Below are positions 17,282 through 25,428 of a stretch of DNA of 64,000 nucleotides, in pieces. The DNA comes from Paractinoplanes lichenicola (lineage in GTDB: Bacteria > Actinomycetota > Actinomycetes > Mycobacteriales > Micromonosporaceae). Each line of letters starts with the position of its first letter. Within the stretch, counting starts at the first letter, position 1. Made by a program: the position numbers and the translations under genes. The stretch lies in assembly GCF_016785085.1 (NCBI RefSeq), contig NZ_JAENHO010000001.1, forward strand, positions 248,001-312,000, read 5' to 3'. A model generated the notes under the pieces. It had not been told where the DNA came from. It made no database searches and worked only from the letters and a program-made list of their open reading frames with translations.

Positions 17282-19189
17282 TCACGCGCCTGGGTTGGCG
17301 GGGTTGAATTGGCCGGGGACCATGCTCTGCTCGGCCCGGATGATGTGCATCACGGCGTTGATCAAGGCTAGGTGGGTGAACGCCTGCGGGAAGTTGCCCA
17401 GGTGCCGCCCGCTGTACGTGTCGATCTCCTCGGCGTACAGCTCGAGCGGGCTCGCGTACGCCAGCAGTCGTTCGCAGAGTTTGCGGGCCTGTTCGACCTC
17501 GCCGATCTCGACCAGGGCCGAGGCCAGCCAGAACGAGCAGATCGTGAACGTGCCCTCCTCGCCCGACAAGCCGTCGTCGGTTTCTTCGACTCGGTAGCGC
17601 AGCACCAGGCCGTCGACGGTCAGTTCCTCGGCGATGGCCCGTACGGTGGTCCGGATCCGTTCGTCGCTCGGCGGCAGGAAGCGCATCAGCGGCAGGAGCA
17701 GCAGTGACGCGTCGAGGGCCTCGGAGCCGTAGCGCTGGACGAACACGCCGCGGTCGTCGACGCCGCGGGCGCACACCTCGGCGTGAATCTGGTCGGCCAG
17801 GGTCTGCCACTTGCCGGCGTATTCCGGCTCGTCGTAGAGGCGGGCCAGCCGGGCGCCGCGGTCGAGGGCGACCCAGCACATCACCTTGCTCGACACGAAG
17901 TGCTGCGGTTCGCCCCGGACCTCCCAGATGCCGCGGTCGGGCTCCTCCCAGTGCGCGGCCGCCTGTTCGACCTGCTGCTTGAGCACCGGCCAGAGCGATT
18001 CGGGCAGTTGCTCACGCGAACGGGCGTGCAGATACACCGAGTCGAGGACGGCGCCCCACACGTCGTGCTGCTTCTGCTTGTAGGCCGCGTTCCCCACCCG
18101 TACGGGGAAGGCTCCTTCATAGCCCGAGAGGTGGGGCAGGGATTCCTCCTCGATCTCGCGCTCGCCGCCGACCCGATACATGACCTGCAGCTCGTGGCCG
18201 TCGCCGCACGCGTCGTGAATGAAGTAGAAGAAATCATTGGCCTCCCGGTCGAAACCGAGCGTGTAAAGGCCCCACAGCGCGAACGTCGAGTCGCGGACCC
18301 AGGCGTAGCGGTAGTCCCAGTTGCGTTCGCCGTGCGGCGTCTCGGGCAGGGCCATGGTCGCCGCGGCCAGCAACGCGCCGGTCGGGGCGTACGTCAGGCC
18401 TTTGAGGGTGAGGGCGCTGCGCTGCAGGTAGCTGCGCCACGGGTGGTCCGGGAAGTCGCCCAGCGTGATCCACTGCCGCCAGTACTCGGAGGTGCGTTCC
18501 ATCCGGTCGCGGGCCTCGTCGAGGGTGCGCGGCGGGGGCAGCGCCGACCAGGACAGCGCGACGAAATGCCAGTCTCCTTCGACCATCCTCGTACGGGCGT
18601 GCAGTCCCCGCCCCTCGATGCCGGGCCGCAGGTCGGTGGTCAGGCGCAGCGCGAGCTCGCTGTCGGGGTGCTCGGCCACGACCTCGCCGTAGCCCTCGCC
18701 CTCGTAGCGCCAGACGGGCTCACGCCGGCCGTAGTCGAAGACGGGTTCGCAGGTCATCGACAGGTCGACGGATCCGCTGACGCATTTGACCGTACGCAAC
18801 AACACGTGCTCGGCGTCGTAGTCGGTGGGTGAGCGGCGATGCGTACGGGACCGCTCGTCGACGTTGTGCCAGGGGCCCATGCACAGCGCGTCCCGCACGA
18901 TCAACCAGCCCGTACGGGTCTGCCAGGTCGTCTCCACCATCAAGCTGCCCGGCATGTACCGGCGGGCGGCCGGCACCATCTCGTCGTACGGGCCGAGCCG
19001 GAACGAGCCCGCGCTGCGGTCCAGCATGGTCGTGAACACACTCGGGGAGTCCGGCCGGGGCAGACACATCCATTCGACGGCCCCGTTGGGGGCGACCAGG
19101 CAGGTCGCCTCGCAATCGGACAGAAACGCGTAGTCGGCGATCGGCGGGAAAGGGCTCCGGGCCCAGGGCTGCGACGGCGCCTCGCTCAT
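17282..19189 (-). CDS. Glycoside hydrolase family 15 (glucoamylase/trehalase-like)
   Basis: The 635-residue cytosolic protein has an N-terminal beta-sandwich (about 1-220, starting PIADYAFLSDCEATCLV) and an (alpha/alpha)6 GH15 domain with HGERNWDYRYAWVRDS, the conserved substrate-site signature, near residue 285. Actinobacterial members without a signal peptide include trehalases and glucoamylase-like enzymes; sequence alone does not decide between them. ATG at 19189 gives the usual family N-terminus. The next gene, 96 bp away on the same strand, is the envelope polysaccharide fusion. Confidence 0.85.
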   Translation of the reverse strand: MSEAPSQPWARSPFPPIADYAFLSDCEATCLVAPNGAVEWMCLPRPDSPSVFTTMLDRSAGSFRLGPYDEMVPAARRYMPGSLMVETTWQTRTGWLIVRDALCMGPWHNVDERSRTHRRSPTDYDAEHVLLRTVKCVSGSVDLSMTCEPVFDYGRREPVWRYEGEGYGEVVAEHPDSELALRLTTDLRPGIEGRGLHARTRMVEGDWHFVALSWSALPPPRTLDEARDRMERTSEYWRQWITLGDFPDHPWRSYLQRSALTLKGLTYAPTGALLAAATMALPETPHGERNWDYRYAWVRDSTFALWGLYTLGFDREANDFFYFIHDACGDGHELQVMYRVGGEREIEEESLPHLSGYEGAFPVRVGNAAYKQKQHDVWGAVLDSVYLHARSREQLPESLWPVLKQQVEQAAAHWEEPDRGIWEVRGEPQHFVSSKVMCWVALDRGARLARLYDEPEYAGKWQTLADQIHAEVCARGVDDRGVFVQRYGSEALDASLLLLPLMRFLPPSDERIRTTVRAIAEELTVDGLVLRYRVEETDDGLSGEEGTFTICSFWLASALVEIGEVEQARKLCERLLAYASPLELYAEEIDTYSGRHLGNFPQAFTHLALINAVMHIIRAEQSMVPGQFNPANPGA

Positions 19190-19285
19190 ACCGGCGATGC
19201 TCGTCGTGCCCGGCGCCGCCCGCCACCGCGGTCCGCTAAATCGAGGCAAACAGACATTCCGCTGCGCGGGGAGACGAAGGCGCTG

Positions 19286-22200
19286 TCAGACGAGGGCCTT
19301 GCCCACCAGGTCGGGGTGGGCCGCTACGAACTGCGGCAACTTCTCCTCCCGTACGGCTCGGAACAGCTGCTGGGCGGCCGGGTCGAGCACCTCGCCGAGG
19401 TAGTTGCCGGCTGGGTCGTGGCGGCCGTGGCCCGGGGTGCGCAGCATCGTGATCCGGTCGGGGTTGATGCCGCGCAGGGCGAAGGCCAGGTCGATCGGCT
19501 CGGCCGGGCCGGTCGTGACGGTCATCGCGTGCCCGGCCGCGCGCAGCAGCGAGTCCAGCTTGACCGGGTTGGCCGCCAGGTTCTGCCGTTTCGCCTCGGC
19601 CGCGATCGAGCCGATGAACTGCTGCTGGTGGGCCTGCCGGCCGTAGTCGCTGCCCTTCACCTTCTTGCGCTGGCGCAGGTAGTCGATGGCGTCCTCGCCG
19701 CTCATCTTGCGGCACCCGGCCCGGAACAGCTTGTGCGTGTGGATCGAGCGCACGTCGGCGTCGACGCACACGTTCATGCCGCCGAGGGCCTTGACCACGT
19801 CGGAGAAGCCGTAGAAGTCGACCAGCACGGCCGCGTCGAGCCCGGGCAGGCCGGTCAGCTTGCGCACGGTCGCGGCCAGCAGACGTCCGCCTCGTGCACG
19901 ATCCTGCTCGATCCCCGCCCCGTACGCGAAGGAACTGTTGAGCCGGTCGCGACCGCCGCGGAAGCCCGTGTCGGCGAGCGGCGGGATGTCGACGATGGTG
20001 TCGCGGGGCAGCGAGAACAGGTACGCGCGGTCCTTCGCCTTCGGCACGTGCAGCACCATCACCGTGTCCGAGCGGATCATGCCGGTCTGGCCCTTCCGCC
20101 AGTCCACGCCGATGAGCAGGATGTTCAGCGCCTTGTCGAGGCTCCACGAGCCCGGGTCGGCGTGATAGGCCGCGGCCTCGCCGAGCAGGTCCTCCCGCGA
20201 CACCGCGTTGGCATAACGGTCGGTGAGCATCATCCCGCCCGCCCACGCTCCGCCACTGATCAAGACCAGGACCATTCCCACCCGTACGGTCCAACGCGCC
20301 CAGCGGGGATCGCGATAGATGCCCAATCGGATCAGCCGGACGAGGCGCTGCGTACGGGCGGCCTTCGCGTCCTTGGTGGTGACGAGGGCCGCCGCGCGCC
20401 CGGTCCGCTTGGAGACGTGCCAGCGCAGCCCACTGCCGGCCAGCGCGGTCACCGCGGACTGGATGGTGACCAGGTAGATCAGCTGGCGGTAGCCGATCTG
20501 CAGCAACGGCAGCGACCACAGCGGCCCGGCCGGCTCCTTGTCGAGCCGGAACGCGTACGCCGCCACGGCGACCTGAGCCACGTGAATGCCCAGCCAGAAC
20601 ACTGCCTCCAGCCCCGGCGGCCGGAACAGCAGCGAATAGACCAGGTAGACGTCGATGATCGGCGCCAGCAGCGGCTGCAGGATCTGGAACGCCGCCACGT
20701 AACCCAGCCCGCGCCGCCCGAACCGCCCGGCCGGCCCTTTCTCGACCAGGGCGTGCCGGTGCTTCCACATCGCCTGCGTCGTCCCGTAGCACCAGCGGTA
20801 GCGCTGCCGCCACAGCCCCTTCCACGTGCCCGGGGCCTCCGTCCAGGCGCAGGCCATGTCGTCGTAGACCACCCGCCAGCCGGCCCGCACGACCGCCATC
20901 GTCAGGTCGGTGTCCTCGGCCAGGGTGTCGCTGTGCACGCCACCCGCCGCCTCGAGCGCGGCCCGCCGGAACCCGCCGAGCGCCCCCGGCACGGTCGTCA
21001 TGCAGTCCGCCATCTCGAACACACGCCGGTCCAGGTTGAACGCGACCACGTATTCGAGGTGCTGCCAACGACCGATGATGCCCCGCCGATTGGCCACCTT
21101 GGCATTGCCCGCGACGGCCCCCACGGCCGGGTCCGCGAACGAGCGCACGAGCATGCCGATCGTGTCCGGTTCGACGATCGTGTCCCCGTCGATCAGCACC
21201 AGGATGTCGTGCCGGGCCGCCGCCACTCCGGCCCGCAGCGCGGACGCCTTGCCACCGTTGCGCCGCCGCAGAACCCGTACGGGAAACTGCTCTTCCACCA
21301 GGTCGGCGGTGCCGTCGGTCGAGCCGTCGTCGACCACGATGATCTCGAGGCCGGGATGCTCACTGGCCAGCAGGGACCGAACCGTGGCGACGATGTTGGC
21401 CGCCTCGTTGAACGCCGGCACGATGACCGAGACCGGCACCTCGTACGGGGGAAGCGGGTTTTTGCGCCGGCGCCGGGCATGCCGCCACGCGCAGAACGCC
21501 TGGATGACCATGCGCGTGCCGGCGAGCGCGGTCGCGAAAATCATCAACCAGAACAGGCCCGTACGGGTCCAGCCCGCCCCCCGCTGCACGAAGGCGAACG
21601 CGCCACCCTGCAGCTTGGCTGGCGTGGTGGCCTCGGATGTCGCGCCCGGGACGAGCACCGTGGTGCGACCGTCGGCGGCCAGGCGGGGCAGCAGCAGGTC
21701 AAGGGCCTCGACGGTGTTCGACCGGTCCCCGCCCCCGTCGTGCATCAGGACGATCGCACCCTTGGTGTTCGGCGGCATGGCCAGGTTCGCGATCGTCTTG
21801 GGGGTCGGCCGCCGCCAGTCGGTTGTGTCCCGATCGGCCAGCACGGTCGTGTAGCCACTGTTACCCGCGTCGGTGATCATGTCGAGCGCCCGCTTGTCGA
21901 CCTTGGCCGGGGACGCGAGGTAGGGCGGCCGGAACAGCCGGACGTCCAGCCCCGTGGCGTGCGCGACGGCATTCCGGGTCAACGCGAACTCGACCCGCCG
22001 CCTCGGCTCAGACATCGTGGCGAGGTCGCGGTGCGTGAACGAGTGCAGGCCGAGCTGGTGCCCCTCGGCCACGATCCGGCGTACGAGCTCCGGGTGCTGG
22101 TTGACGTGGGCGCCGACCACGAAGAAGGTCGCCTTGGCGTGGTGCCTTTTCAGCGCGTCGAGGATCTGCGGAGTCCACACGGGGTCGGGCCCGTCGTCGA

Positions 22201-22444
22201 AGGTCAGCGCCACCGTTCGTGGGGGCAGCCGCTCGGCCACCACCCGGTTGTTGTCGACGCGGATGATGGGACCGTCCACGGCGGAGCCGCGCTCGACGAT
22301 CTCGGTCTCTCCCGGCGGCACGGTGCCGCCACCCGTCTCACGGGCGTAGTCATCCAGGAAGAGCGTCGCTACCAGGGCCGCCAAGGCCAGCACAAAGATC
22401 GACCAGTGCGCCCGCGGGCGCCCGGTGTTGCGGTGTCGCGGCAA
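19286..22444 (-). CDS. NodB deacetylase - GT2 synthase - LCP ligase fusion
   Basis: A single frame of 1052 residues joins three envelope enzymes. After a membrane helix (15-31) comes a NodB polysaccharide deacetylase: TFDD 81-84, HSFTH 134-138, RPPY 172-175, LMHD 233-236. A second helix (296-318) leads to a processive GT2 with VDDGSTDGT 371-379, DGD 419-421, the ED pair 510-511 and QRYRW 547-551, then several membrane helices (580-672). One more helix (720-740) leads to an LCP domain: NILLIGVD 774-781, RSDT 791-794, SLPRDT 811-816, and the arginine-rich end with SDYGRQ near 932-937. It should make, deacetylate and anchor a beta-linked aminosugar polymer. TTG start. Confidence 0.88.
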   Translation of the reverse strand: MPRHRNTGRPRAHWSIFVLALAALVATLFLDDYARETGGGTVPPGETEIVERGSAVDGPIIRVDNNRVVAERLPPRTVALTFDDGPDPVWTPQILDALKRHHAKATFFVVGAHVNQHPELVRRIVAEGHQLGLHSFTHRDLATMSEPRRRVEFALTRNAVAHATGLDVRLFRPPYLASPAKVDKRALDMITDAGNSGYTTVLADRDTTDWRRPTPKTIANLAMPPNTKGAIVLMHDGGGDRSNTVEALDLLLPRLAADGRTTVLVPGATSEATTPAKLQGGAFAFVQRGAGWTRTGLFWLMIFATALAGTRMVIQAFCAWRHARRRRKNPLPPYEVPVSVIVPAFNEAANIVATVRSLLASEHPGLEIIVVDDGSTDGTADLVEEQFPVRVLRRRNGGKASALRAGVAAARHDILVLIDGDTIVEPDTIGMLVRSFADPAVGAVAGNAKVANRRGIIGRWQHLEYVVAFNLDRRVFEMADCMTTVPGALGGFRRAALEAAGGVHSDTLAEDTDLTMAVVRAGWRVVYDDMACAWTEAPGTWKGLWRQRYRWCYGTTQAMWKHRHALVEKGPAGRFGRRGLGYVAAFQILQPLLAPIIDVYLVYSLLFRPPGLEAVFWLGIHVAQVAVAAYAFRLDKEPAGPLWSLPLLQIGYRQLIYLVTIQSAVTALAGSGLRWHVSKRTGRAAALVTTKDAKAARTQRLVRLIRLGIYRDPRWARWTVRVGMVLVLISGGAWAGGMMLTDRYANAVSREDLLGEAAAYHADPGSWSLDKALNILLIGVDWRKGQTGMIRSDTVMVLHVPKAKDRAYLFSLPRDTIVDIPPLADTGFRGGRDRLNSSFAYGAGIEQDRARGGRLLAATVRKLTGLPGLDAAVLVDFYGFSDVVKALGGMNVCVDADVRSIHTHKLFRAGCRKMSGEDAIDYLRQRKKVKGSDYGRQAHQQQFIGSIAAEAKRQNLAANPVKLDSLLRAAGHAMTVTTGPAEPIDLAFALRGINPDRITMLRTPGHGRHDPAGNYLGEVLDPAAQQLFRAVREEKLPQFVAAHPDLVGKALV

Positions 22445-22449
22445 CTCGG

Positions 22450-22626
22450 TCAGCCGCTCCTCGCCGCCAGCAGGACGCCGGCCACGATAAGCACCAGCCA
22501 GCCCGCCAACGCCGTCCCCACCACGATCCCAATCGCGACGACCACCCGCCGCCGCAACCCCCGCCAGTCAGTAAAAACCGGCTTCTGCGCCACCCGCAGC
22601 CGCCGAGTGTCATCGATGTCGCTCAT
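22450..22626 (-). CDS. Small single-pass membrane protein, partner of fusion synthase
   Basis: The 58-residue protein has a charged N-terminus (1-27) and one membrane helix (about 28-53). Its stop codon is five bases from the TTG start of the NodB-GT2-LCP gene, so the two are surely co-transcribed and probably co-translated. Small membrane proteins next to GT2 synthases, such as PgaD beside PgaC, are needed for polymer synthesis, and this one may play that part. ATG at 22626 is chosen because the membrane protein begins naturally there. Confidence 0.7.
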   Translation of the reverse strand: MSDIDDTRRLRVAQKPVFTDWRGLRRRVVVAIGIVVGTALAGWLVLIVAGVLLAARSG

Positions 22627-22704
22627 GATCCCCCATGCTGTGCCGAGCGATCCTAAACGACGGTGGTCAACGCCCGCCTCCCAAAAACTGTGCCCTCCCC
22701 CACG

Positions 22705-22763
22705 GTCCGGTCGCAGGTCCTCAGCGCCAACGTGTGTGGGGTTCAAGTCCCCCTCCGGACACA
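22705..22763 (+). pseudogene. tRNA-Leu-like 3' remnant
   Basis: The sequence from 22710 resembles the 3' half of an actinobacterial tRNA-Leu: end of the anticodon arm, a long variable region, a T arm with GGGG-TTCAAGT-CCCC (22737-22751) and an acceptor strand TCCGGAC (22754-22760) followed by ACA. A partial 5' acceptor match GTCCGG lies at 22705-22710, only 56 bases from the end, so D and anticodon arms are missing. It cannot be a working tRNA. Such 3' halves are typical footprints of elements that integrate into tRNA genes. Confidence 0.45.
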
Positions 22764-22830
22764 ATCGATCATGACTCGAGCTGCGGGTATGTTGTGGGGC
22801 TGTTCGCCTGCGCGGTTTGTTCGTCGAGGT

Positions 22831-22864
22831 CAGTGCTGCCGGGGGTTCAAGTCCGGCCCCACTG
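22831..22864. other. Hairpin with T-arm-like loop
   Basis: CAGTG (22831-22835) pairs with CACTG (22860-22864) and GCCGG (22838-22842) with CCGGC (22853-22857), separated by a 2x2 internal loop. The 10-base loop contains TTCAAGT, the same T-loop sequence as the tRNA-Leu remnant 100 bp to the left. It may be a second tRNA-derived fragment or a terminator. Confidence 0.4.
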
Positions 22865-23450
22865 TTGCGGAGCACACCGGCGTCGTTCACTCACCTATCG
22901 GGGCTCGACGAAGCTGAGCGCTCATCGCGAGGCTAACCCGCTGACGACGCTAGGTGAGGCCGCGCGTCCTTGATACATGGGTGAAGCCCAAGGTCACCCC
23001 CAAGTGTTTGACCAGACTCGCCGAGAGCTCCGGGCAGACATTCCCGCCGGCGAGGGCCGCGCAGATATGCGAGGAAAGGCCAAGTACCCCTGGCCGAGTC
23101 GGCCGCGCAGCAATATCGCGTCTCCAGCCCGGCTCGGCGGCGATCAGCAGGAGGCTGACATACAGGGCCGGCTTCACGACGTACACGCGGGCGAATATCG
23201 CCAGACGGCTTTGGATGCCGGATGTCTCTGCCGAGGCAGGCACCGACGGCGTCGCGCGGTGCGCCTCATCGAGTTATCGGAATCGGTATCTCCCGCTCAC
23301 CGCAGCCGGCATGCGCCGGGAGCTGCCCGCGCCGCACACGTCGTATGGCCGGAGGCGCGCCCGACGAACTACCGGTGTAGGCCGAAGCCGGAGTCCGGCC
23401 TCGGCGGCGGCAGGGACGGTTCGGTCGGCGGCCGCTGGCAGCAGCGGCAG
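22865..23450. other. Stretch without a convincing gene
   Basis: These 586 bases have frames open on both strands, but none shows codon bias, a ribosome binding site or a recognisable family. Together with the tRNA-like remnants to the left and the truncated flavodoxin gene further right, the stretch looks like decayed accessory DNA. Confidence 0.5.
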
Positions 23451-24266
23451 TCATAGTCCTGGCGGATGCGACAAGGTCTGCCGGGCTGCCCAGGCGATTT
23501 CGTCGGTCAGCGCTGTGCCGGGCGCGGCTAACGGCATGCCGGGAACTGCGGTGGTCGCGAGCAGGTGAGCTGTCGCGGCCAGGACAGTTTGTGGACGCCC
23601 GGCCCGTTCGCTCAGAGCAATGAGCAGGCCCGGTAGGACTGGAAGGGCGTCGGCGAGAGCCGGCAGTCTGATGACCAGGGGGCCGTCGTGGCCTTCGGCT
23701 CGGGGGTGCGGCGCTGGTGCTGCGCGCAGATCGAGCAGGACAGCAGCGTCCTGGGTCACCTGCTCCAAGGGAACAGCCGGCGCGTCGGCTTGTCGCCAGA
23801 ACACCATGTTGCGGATGCCGATGGCGGTCAGAAGGGCGCCGATGGCGGGCAGTTCGTCGCTGTCGGCGACCACCACTGCGCTTCGATCGATCGCCCATTT
23901 CCTCCGATGCAATTCCGTCAGGAGGTGGGCGGCCGCCACGACGGCGCGAAGATCGTCGTCGGTGACGACAACGTGCCCTGTGTGTTCGAGGGCCTGACGG
24001 ACTCGCCAGGCCTGGTCGGCTTCGGTGTGCACGAGGTAGAAGGCGGACACATCGCCGCGTACCGCGCCGAGAGTATGGGCGGACGCGACGAGGTCACCGG
24101 CGCGGAGCTGCGCCGTCGACGTGTCGAATCCGAGATCCTCGAGCCGGTGGGCTTGGCCGGCCAGCACGGCGCTCAGTTCGGATCCCCGGGGCAGGCGACT
24201 GCCGTCGCTGACCACCAGGATCCGCCGGGAAGCGGAAGTGCTTTTCACCTGCCGAGAACCTCTCAC
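23451..24266 (-). CDS. Hypothetical protein, distantly malic-enzyme-like
   Basis: The 271-residue protein is not clearly recognisable. Its C-terminal 170 residues follow the order of a malic-enzyme NAD domain: a GHVVVTDDDLRAVVAAAHLL segment where malic enzymes have the HDDQHGT helix, a beta-alpha-beta unit from SAVVVADSD, DAAVLLDLRAAP, and GLLIALSERAG before a last helical pair. The glycine-rich dinucleotide loop and catalytic residues are not conserved, so enzymatic activity is doubtful. It may be a regulatory or decayed relative. GTG start at 24266. It lies next to the carbonic anhydrase gene, in the same direction. Confidence 0.5.
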   Translation of the reverse strand: MRGSRQVKSTSASRRILVVSDGSRLPRGSELSAVLAGQAHRLEDLGFDTSTAQLRAGDLVASAHTLGAVRGDVSAFYLVHTEADQAWRVRQALEHTGHVVVTDDDLRAVVAAAHLLTELHRRKWAIDRSAVVVADSDELPAIGALLTAIGIRNMVFWRQADAPAVPLEQVTQDAAVLLDLRAAPAPHPRAEGHDGPLVIRLPALADALPVLPGLLIALSERAGRPQTVLAATAHLLATTAVPGMPLAAPGTALTDEIAWAARQTLSHPPGL

Positions 24267-24344
24267 ATCTTGATTGCGCCTAAGCGTTCCCGGTGACCGA
24301 TGTACATGTCAACGCGTTGGACGACGGCCGCCGGCTCTCCTGCG

Positions 24345-24968
24345 TCACGCCGTCAGGCCTCGCTGTGCGACACAAGTCACTGTCCCCTCGGCCAGCCGGT
24401 AGGACAGACCGACGACCGCACAGCGGCCCGCGGACACCTCGTCGGCGAGCAGGACGGAGCGCCCGACGAGTGCTGCGACGGTGCGGCGGATGTGTTCGTC
24501 GACGAAGTCGTCGACTTCGGTGAGTCCTTGCGAGCGCCCGGCGAGCACACTGGGCATCACGCGTTCGACGACGTCTCCGATGTAGCCGGGCGGGGCGACG
24601 CCTCCCCGTTCGGCGTCACTGGCGGCGGTGACAGCGCCACAGGAGTCGTGGCCGAGGACGACGACCAGTGGTGCGCCGAGCACGGTGACCCCGTACTCGA
24701 TACTGCCGAGGACTTCGGCGCCGGCCACGTGCCCGGCGGTGCGTACGACGAACAGGTCGCCCAGCCCCCGGTCGAAGATGATTTCGGCGGCGAGACGGGA
24801 GTCGGAGCAGCCGAAGAGCACCGCGAACGGGCGCTGTCCGGGTGCTGACTTCGCCCGGCGGTCGGCGTCCTGGTTGGGGTGCAATCGTTCACCGCGGACG
24901 AAGCGGGAGTTGCCTTCGAGGAGCACGGTGTACGCGTGGGCGGGGGAGGAAGGACTGAGATCGGCCAC
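24345..24968 (-). CDS. Beta-carbonic anhydrase
   Basis: The 207-residue protein is a beta-class carbonic anhydrase, which interconverts CO2 and bicarbonate in the cytosol. Zinc ligands are C54 in GCSDSR, H107 and C110 in GHDSCGA; the Asp-Arg pair D56/R58 completes the active site. The length matches the class. It is followed 78 bp later by the malic-enzyme-like gene on the same strand, and they may form one transcript. Confidence 0.92.
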   Translation of the reverse strand: MADLSPSSPAHAYTVLLEGNSRFVRGERLHPNQDADRRAKSAPGQRPFAVLFGCSDSRLAAEIIFDRGLGDLFVVRTAGHVAGAEVLGSIEYGVTVLGAPLVVVLGHDSCGAVTAASDAERGGVAPPGYIGDVVERVMPSVLAGRSQGLTEVDDFVDEHIRRTVAALVGRSVLLADEVSAGRCAVVGLSYRLAEGTVTCVAQRGLTA

Positions 24969-25044
24969 GCGGCCAAGCTACCCGGCGGCGCGTCCGCGGG
25001 CACGCGGCGGATGGTCTTCATCGCCGAGCGGACGCGGACCTTGG

Positions 25045-25428
25045 ATGCAGCAGTCCTGGCAGGACAAGCTGGCCGCCGGCTTCACCAACTCCGGCTCGAT
25101 GAGCGGCGACAAGCTGCACACCCTGCAATACCTGTCGCTTCTCGCCGCCCAGCACGGCATGCATTGGATCAGCCTCGGACTGCTGCCCGGCTGGAACACC
25201 ACCGTGGCCAGCGAGCACGACGACAACCGTCTCGGCTTCTACCTCGGCGCAGGCGCCCAGTCCTGGAACGACCAGGGCCCCGACGCAGCACACAGAGCCG
25301 ACCTGAACACCGCCCGCCACATCGGCCGCCGCGTCGCCTCCGTGACCCACACCTTCGCCGCCGGACACTCCGCTACGTCAAAGGAGACGGGAGTGCTCAG
25401 CCGAGGTATTTCTCCCACGGGCCGGTGA
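25045..25428 (+). pseudogene. N-terminally truncated flavodoxin/NAD(P)H:quinone reductase
   Basis: The frame from 25045 reads as the C-terminal half of a WrbA-like flavodoxin reductase: GFTNSGSMSGDKLHTLQYLSLLAAQ, the GWN and RLGFYLGAGAQSWNDQGPDAAHRADL segments and a terminal helix. The N-terminal part with the FMN phosphate loop (TGxTG) is absent upstream, where the carbonic anhydrase promoter lies. I therefore read it as a remnant without function. Its 3' end overlaps the PhoX gene end. Confidence 0.7.

Noticed and set aside
22705..22763. Functional tRNA gene
   Set aside because: Only about 56 bases separate the acceptor-like strands, so D and anticodon arms cannot form.
18839..22774. A 1311-residue frame on the plus strand
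   Set aside because: It lies antisense to the GH15 and NodB-GT2-LCP genes, which have clear motifs; the plus frame is open only because of GC-rich third positions.
22954..23568. A 204-residue frame on the plus strand
   Set aside because: Composition is Arg/Ala/Ser-rich without any family feature, and it overlaps the 3' end of the malic-enzyme-like gene.
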